Shown here: positions 60,431 through 64,000 of the stretch, one piece after another | Layout of the letters: every line of letters starts with the position of its first letter | Position numbering within the stretch: the stretch's first letter is position 1 | Assembly: GCF_030545015.1 (NCBI RefSeq) | Contig: NZ_CP120653.1 | Span: forward strand, 1,240,001 to 1,304,000 | Length of the DNA: 64,000 nucleotides | From: Myroides sp. JBRI-B21084 | GTDB lineage: Bacteria > Bacteroidota > Bacteroidia > Flavobacteriales > Flavobacteriaceae | Reading direction: 5' to 3' | Position numbers and translations under genes: made by a program | The notes under the pieces: model-generated | The model's input: only the letters and a program-made list of their open reading frames with translations | What the model was told of the DNA's origin: nothing | The model's database searches: none

Positions 60431-60438
60431 TAAATTTG
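60431..60438 (+). promoter_or_regulatory. Candidate -7 box for the MFS operon
   Basis: TAAATTTG (TAnnTTTG) lies 19 bases upstream of the ATG at 60458, directly after the inverted repeat. Confidence 0.45.
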
Positions 60439-60457
60439 CACATTCAATTAAAAAGAA

Positions 60458-61666
60458 ATGTCAACAGTAACCAAAACTGGAACAACAAAGCCGGTTTACG
60501 CCATATTGGTAGCAATAAGTGTTGCCCATTTATTAAATGATTTGTTGCAAGCGGTAATACCAGCAATTTATCCAAAATTAGAAGCTAAATACCATTTAAC
60601 TTTTGCACAAGTAGGTATGATAACGCTTTGTTATCAATTAGCAGCTTCTATTTTTCAACCAATTGTAGGTGCTTATACCGACAAGAATCCTAAACCATAT
60701 TCACAAATTTTTGGTATGTTTTTTACTATGTCGGGTATTGCCATGTTGGCTTATGCACCTAATTATACAATTATTTTACTTTCGGTGGTTTTAGTTGGTA
60801 TAGGTTCTTCAATCTTCCATCCTGAATCATCGCGTGTGGCTTTTATGGCATCAAACGGTAAGCGTAGTTTTGCACAATCGGTTTTTCAAATTGGCGGTAA
60901 TACAGGTACAGCTTTGGCTCCGTTGCTTATTGCTTGGATTGTATTACCCAACGGGCAATTGTATATTTTATGGTTTGTAAGTTTTGCTGTTTTGGCTCAA
61001 ATTGTATTGGCTTACATTGCAAAATGGTATCAAGCTAAATTAAAAATTGCATCGCGTACTACTAAAAAAATAATACAAGTTCCTGATTTGTCTGTGTTTA
61101 GAATTAATTCGGCTATTACAATTTTATTGGTTTTAATTTTTTCAAAATATTTTTATGTATCAAGTATAACCAGTTATTTTCAGTTTTACACAATGGATAA
61201 ATTTGGATTAAACGAAGTACAAGCTCAAGTATATTTGTTTTATTTTTTAATTGCAGTTGCTGTTGGAACACTTTTAGGAGGGATTTTTGGCGACCGTTTT
61301 GGACGCAAATATGTTATTTGGTTTTCTGTATTAGGTGCTGCTCCATTTACGTTAGCCTTGCCGTATGTTGGCTTGCAATTAACCGGAATTTTAATTGTAA
61401 TTATTGGACTAATAATTTCATCGGCCTTTCCAGCTATTTTGGTATATGCACAAGAATTATTACCTAAAAAATTAGGAATGGTTTCGGGCTTGTTTTACGG
61501 TTTTGCTTTTGGAATGGGCGGTGTAGGGTCGGCCGTTTTAGGTGTTTTAGCCGATGCGTATTCTATAGATTATGTGTATTACATTTGTTCTTATTTACCT
61601 TTAATCGGTATTATTGCGTATTTTTTACCAAACATGAAAAAAATCAACTATAAAAACATAGAATAA
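60458..61666 (+). CDS. MFS transporter, fosmidomycin-resistance (Fsr)-like
   Basis: A 402-residue major facilitator with about 12 membrane helices in two halves split by a basic loop (about 190-215, KWYQAKLKIASRTTKKIIQ). Typical segments are AHLLNDLLQAVIPAIYPKLE in helix 1, the motif GAYTDKNPKPYS after helix 2, GIGSSIFHPESSRVAFMAS, and GGIFGDRFGRKYVIWFS in the second half. The HLLNDLLQ/FHPE pattern is that of fosmidomycin-resistance-type exporters. The real substrate is unknown. It overlaps the FAD-linked oxidase gene by one base, so transport of a hydroxy acid is a possible alternative. Confidence 0.9.
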   Translation: MSTVTKTGTTKPVYAILVAISVAHLLNDLLQAVIPAIYPKLEAKYHLTFAQVGMITLCYQLAASIFQPIVGAYTDKNPKPYSQIFGMFFTMSGIAMLAYAPNYTIILLSVVLVGIGSSIFHPESSRVAFMASNGKRSFAQSVFQIGGNTGTALAPLLIAWIVLPNGQLYILWFVSFAVLAQIVLAYIAKWYQAKLKIASRTTKKIIQVPDLSVFRINSAITILLVLIFSKYFYVSSITSYFQFYTMDKFGLNEVQAQVYLFYFLIAVAVGTLLGGIFGDRFGRKYVIWFSVLGAAPFTLALPYVGLQLTGILIVIIGLIISSAFPAILVYAQELLPKKLGMVSGLFYGFAFGMGGVGSAVLGVLADAYSIDYVYYICSYLPLIGIIAYFLPNMKKINYKNIE

Positions 61667-63072
61667 TGATTACTGCAACTGTATTAACTGAATTAATTAA
61701 AATTGTTGGTGAAGCTTTTGTTTTTACCGATGATGAAACGTTGAATGAATACGGAAAAGATCATACCGAAGATTTGGTTTTTCCACCATCGGTTGTAGTG
61801 AAACCTGCATCAACAAGCCAAGTAAGTGCAATTATGAAAATTGCTTTTGAAAACGAAATTCCTGTTATACCAATTGGTGCACGAACAGGTTTAAGTGGTG
61901 GTATTTTAGCTGTTCATAAAGGTATTGGACTTTCGTTAGAACGTATGAATCAAATTGAAAAAATTGATGAAGAAAACTTACAAGTTATTACACAACCTGG
62001 TGTTATTACCGAAGTTTTACAAAACGCAGTTGCTCAAAAAGGTTTGTTTTATCCTGTAGATCCTAGCAGTAAAGGCAGCTGTTTTATTGGTGGAAATATT
62101 GCAGAAAACGCAGGTGGCGCTCGTGCGGTTAAATACGGTGTTACTAAAGATTATGTTTTAAATTTAGAAGTTGTTTTACCCAATGGCGATATTATTACCA
62201 CTGCTGCTAATACCTTAAAAAATGCAACAGGATATAATTTAACGCAGTTAATGGTTGGTAGCGAAGGAACTTTAGGAATTGTTACTAAAATAGTTTTAAA
62301 ATTGTTACCAGCAGTACAACATAATGTACTTTTATGGGTGCCTTTTTATAAAATGGAACAGGCTGCTGCTGCCGTTTCGGCTATTTTTAAAGCAGGTGTG
62401 GTGCCAAGTGCATTAGAATTTATGGAGCGAGATGCTATTGTTTGGACCAGTAAGTTTGTTGAAGTGCCCGAAGTGTATCTAAAACCTGAAAACGAAGCAC
62501 ATTTATTAATTGAGGTTGATGGAAATTATCCAGATGTTTTAATGAATGAAGCCGAGAAGATTTTATCGGTTGTTGAAAATTTTGAAATAGATGAAGTGCT
62601 TTTTGCAGACACTACCGACCAAAAAAACACACTTTGGAAATTGCGTAGAAATATTGCCGAAGCTGTTAAGCAAAACACCGTTTATAAAGAAGAGGATACA
62701 GTGGTGCCACGTTACGAATTGCCTGCTTTGTTAAAAGGTATTAAAGAAATTGGTGCTAAATACGGCTTTAAAAGTATTTGTTACGGCCATGCTGGCGATG
62801 GTAACCTGCATGTGAATATTGTAAAGTTAGATATGGATGACGATTTATGGAAAACGGAAGTACCAAAAGGGGTAAACGAAATATTTAAACTTACAAAATT
62901 GTTAAACGGAACTATTTCTGGTGAACACGGTATTGGGTTGGTTCAAAAAGAATTTATGCCGATTGTTTTCAGTGAAATCGAACTGAATTTAATGCATCAA
63001 ATTAAAAAAATATTCGACCCTAAAAACATCATGAATCCTGGTAAAATTTTTCCCTCATCATATTCCAACTAA
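61666..63072 (+). CDS. FAD-linked 2-hydroxyacid oxidase, GlcD/D-lactate dehydrogenase-like
   Basis: A 468-residue flavoprotein of the vanillyl-alcohol-oxidase fold that oxidises D-2-hydroxyacids such as glycolate, D-lactate or 2-hydroxyglutarate. The FAD-binding domain shows PVIPIGARTGLSGGILAVHK, DPSSKGSCFIGGNIAENAGG and MVGSEGTLGIVTKI. The C-terminal domain has CYGHAGDGNLHVNI (metal and substrate ligands) and ISGEHGIGLVQKEFM. It lacks the iron-sulfur extension of larger oxidases. Its ATG shares one base with the MFS stop. The substrate cannot be fixed from sequence. Confidence 0.92.
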   Translation: MITATVLTELIKIVGEAFVFTDDETLNEYGKDHTEDLVFPPSVVVKPASTSQVSAIMKIAFENEIPVIPIGARTGLSGGILAVHKGIGLSLERMNQIEKIDEENLQVITQPGVITEVLQNAVAQKGLFYPVDPSSKGSCFIGGNIAENAGGARAVKYGVTKDYVLNLEVVLPNGDIITTAANTLKNATGYNLTQLMVGSEGTLGIVTKIVLKLLPAVQHNVLLWVPFYKMEQAAAAVSAIFKAGVVPSALEFMERDAIVWTSKFVEVPEVYLKPENEAHLLIEVDGNYPDVLMNEAEKILSVVENFEIDEVLFADTTDQKNTLWKLRRNIAEAVKQNTVYKEEDTVVPRYELPALLKGIKEIGAKYGFKSICYGHAGDGNLHVNIVKLDMDDDLWKTEVPKGVNEIFKLTKLLNGTISGEHGIGLVQKEFMPIVFSEIELNLMHQIKKIFDPKNIMNPGKIFPSSYSN

Positions 63073-63073
63073 A

Positions 63074-63628
63074 ATGCACCAACATTTTTTATTATACAAA
63101 CCTGCTGGTTATATTTCGCAATTTATTTATGAAAAAAAGCGAAACAAAAAGAAATTAGGCAACTTGTTTGATTTTCCCGAAGGTACCATGGCAATTGGTA
63201 GGTTAGATGAAAATTCGGAAGGTTTATTGATGCTGACTACCGATGGAAAAGTAAGCGAGAAAATTCGCGGAGCACATTATGAAAAGCAATACATAGTTCA
63301 AGTTGATGGTGTTATTACCAACGAAGCTATAGATAAACTTAAAAAAGGTGTTGAAATAGGTGTAAAAGGCGAACGATTAATAACCAAAGAATGTTTTGCT
63401 GCACTTATTGATAAGCCTAATTTTATTGGTGAAGGTTACCGCATACGTAGCGACAGACACGGACCTACTAGTTGGTTAACCATTACGTTAACGCAAGGTA
63501 AATTTCGTCAGGTTCGTAAAATGACAGCAGCTGTTGGTTTCCCTACTTTACGTTTAATTCGCGTACGTATTGGCAATTGGTATTTAGAAGGATTAAAAGT
63601 TGGCGAAGTTGTAGAAATTAAGTTGTAA
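63074..63628 (+). CDS. Pseudouridine synthase, RsuA/RluE family
   Basis: A 184-residue rRNA pseudouridine synthase without an S4 domain, most like RluE (23S rRNA U2457). It begins LLYKPAGYISQF; the catalytic Asp is in AIGRLDENSEGLLMLTTDGK, and the C-terminal motif is LTQGKFRQVRKMTAAVGFPT with LRLIRVRIGNW. It starts one base after the FAD-oxidase stop and is probably co-transcribed, although its function is unrelated to transport or oxidation. The target site is inferred by subfamily only. Confidence 0.92.
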   Translation: MHQHFLLYKPAGYISQFIYEKKRNKKKLGNLFDFPEGTMAIGRLDENSEGLLMLTTDGKVSEKIRGAHYEKQYIVQVDGVITNEAIDKLKKGVEIGVKGERLITKECFAALIDKPNFIGEGYRIRSDRHGPTSWLTITLTQGKFRQVRKMTAAVGFPTLRLIRVRIGNWYLEGLKVGEVVEIKL

Positions 63629-63648
63629 ATTAGTTAAAAAATAATAGT

Positions 63649-64000
63649 ATGGCATCAATTGCTACCGAAAATTATAAATTTCAGCGTATAATTACTTTAA
63701 TTGGTGTTTTGCTTTTTATTGTAAAAATATACGCTTGGTATGTAACCAATTCGGTTGCTATTTTAACCGATGCTTTAGAAAGTACCATTAATGTAATTGC
63801 AGGTTTTATTGGCTTGTATAGCTTGTATTTGTCTGCATTGCCTAAAGATCAAAACCATCCGTACGGTCATGGTAAGGCCGAGTTTATTTCGGCATCTATT
63901 GAAGGTACTTTGATAAGTATTGCGGGGGTTGTTATTATTTACGAAGCAATTGGAGAGTTAAAATCGCCAAAAGCTATTCAACAATTAGATTTCGGTTTAA
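63649..64000 (+). CDS. Cation diffusion facilitator transporter (5' part, runs off window)
   Basis: The first 117 codons of a gene that continues past the window edge. It reads MASIATENYKFQRIITLIGV, then LLFIVKIYAWYVTNSVAIL and TDALESTINVIAGFIGLYSL, followed by LPKDQNHPYGHGKAEFISAS and IEGTLISIAGVVIIYEAI. The TM2 Asp in TDALES, the loop HPYGHGKAE and the helix spacing are those of CDF divalent-metal/proton antiporters (zinc, iron or manganese export). Metal specificity needs the missing TM5 and C-terminal domain. ATG lies 20 bases after the pseudouridine synthase stop. Confidence 0.88.
   Translation, partial: MASIATENYKFQRIITLIGVLLFIVKIYAWYVTNSVAILTDALESTINVIAGFIGLYSLYLSALPKDQNHPYGHGKAEFISASIEGTLISIAGVVIIYEAIGELKSPKAIQQLDFGL

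Overview
This window is a contiguous stretch of chromosome from a low-G+C member of the Bacteroidota, most likely family Flavobacteriaceae (Flavobacterium/Myroides-like). The evidence is the gene content and order (dnaA next to a small tyrosine phosphatase; mutL-rhomboid-rhomboid-endonuclease/phosphatase; parA-parB-DUF5683-dapB-lepB-WbqC; a FolK/deoxynucleoside kinase fusion; the Bacteroidota GlmU-like protein), Bacteroidota-type -7 boxes (TAnnTTTG) in front of genes, almost no Shine-Dalgarno sequences, and lipoproteins starting C-K-[DE]-D-D. I see no rRNA, tRNA, CRISPR array, prophage or complete insertion sequence. No gene-free stretch exceeds 300 bases; the longest gaps are about 140-165 bases.

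Layout. 1-6.5 kb: dnaA, ribD, prmC and hisS. 6.5-8.3 kb: a Y-family polymerase operon in the order umuC-umuD. 8.3-12.3 kb: ECF sigma factor/glycosyltransferase pair, murB, recF. 12.3-18.3 kb: TPR protein, ribH, mutL, two rhomboids, an endonuclease/phosphatase-fold protein. 18.3-24 kb: lipoprotein, WbqC, signal peptidase, dapB, DUF5683, parB, parA. 24-35 kb: dienoyl-CoA-reductase-like SDR, bshC, a B12-type radical SAM protein, FUSC, TrmH-type methyltransferase, folK-dNK fusion, sppA, acyltransferase, Nudix. 35-45.7 kb: outer-membrane barrel, GlmU-like protein, a PNGase F lipoprotein, recG, rdgB, a DEAD-box helicase. 45.7-56 kb: a fatty-acid beta-oxidation locus (marR-fadJ/fadN type-thiolase-acyl-CoA dehydrogenase, plus an acyl-CoA ligase), interrupted by two four-helix-bundle genes with heptanucleotide repeats and by a very AT-rich islet of two exported proteins. 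56-64 kb: M28 peptidase, SDR, transaldolase, MeaB GTPase, MFS/FAD-oxidase/pseudouridine synthase operon, and the start of a CDF metal transporter.

How genes work together. The clearest functional unit is beta-oxidation. A perfect 12-bp inverted repeat lies in the promoter of the MarR gene that heads the fad operon. Its 12-base core, TATGCACGCATA, recurs exactly in front of the dienoyl-CoA-reductase-like gene 27 kb away, so the two loci are probably one regulon. The points most worth a second look are this operator pair, the four-helix-bundle gene bounded by inverted heptanucleotide arrays (with a truncated relative one gene away), the PNGase F orthologue predicted to be a surface lipoprotein, the AT-rich exported-protein pair, and a radical SAM protein with CX4CX2C spacing.

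Start sites were re-chosen wherever the longest frame began with a weak codon or overlapped a neighbour; each case is stated in the entry.
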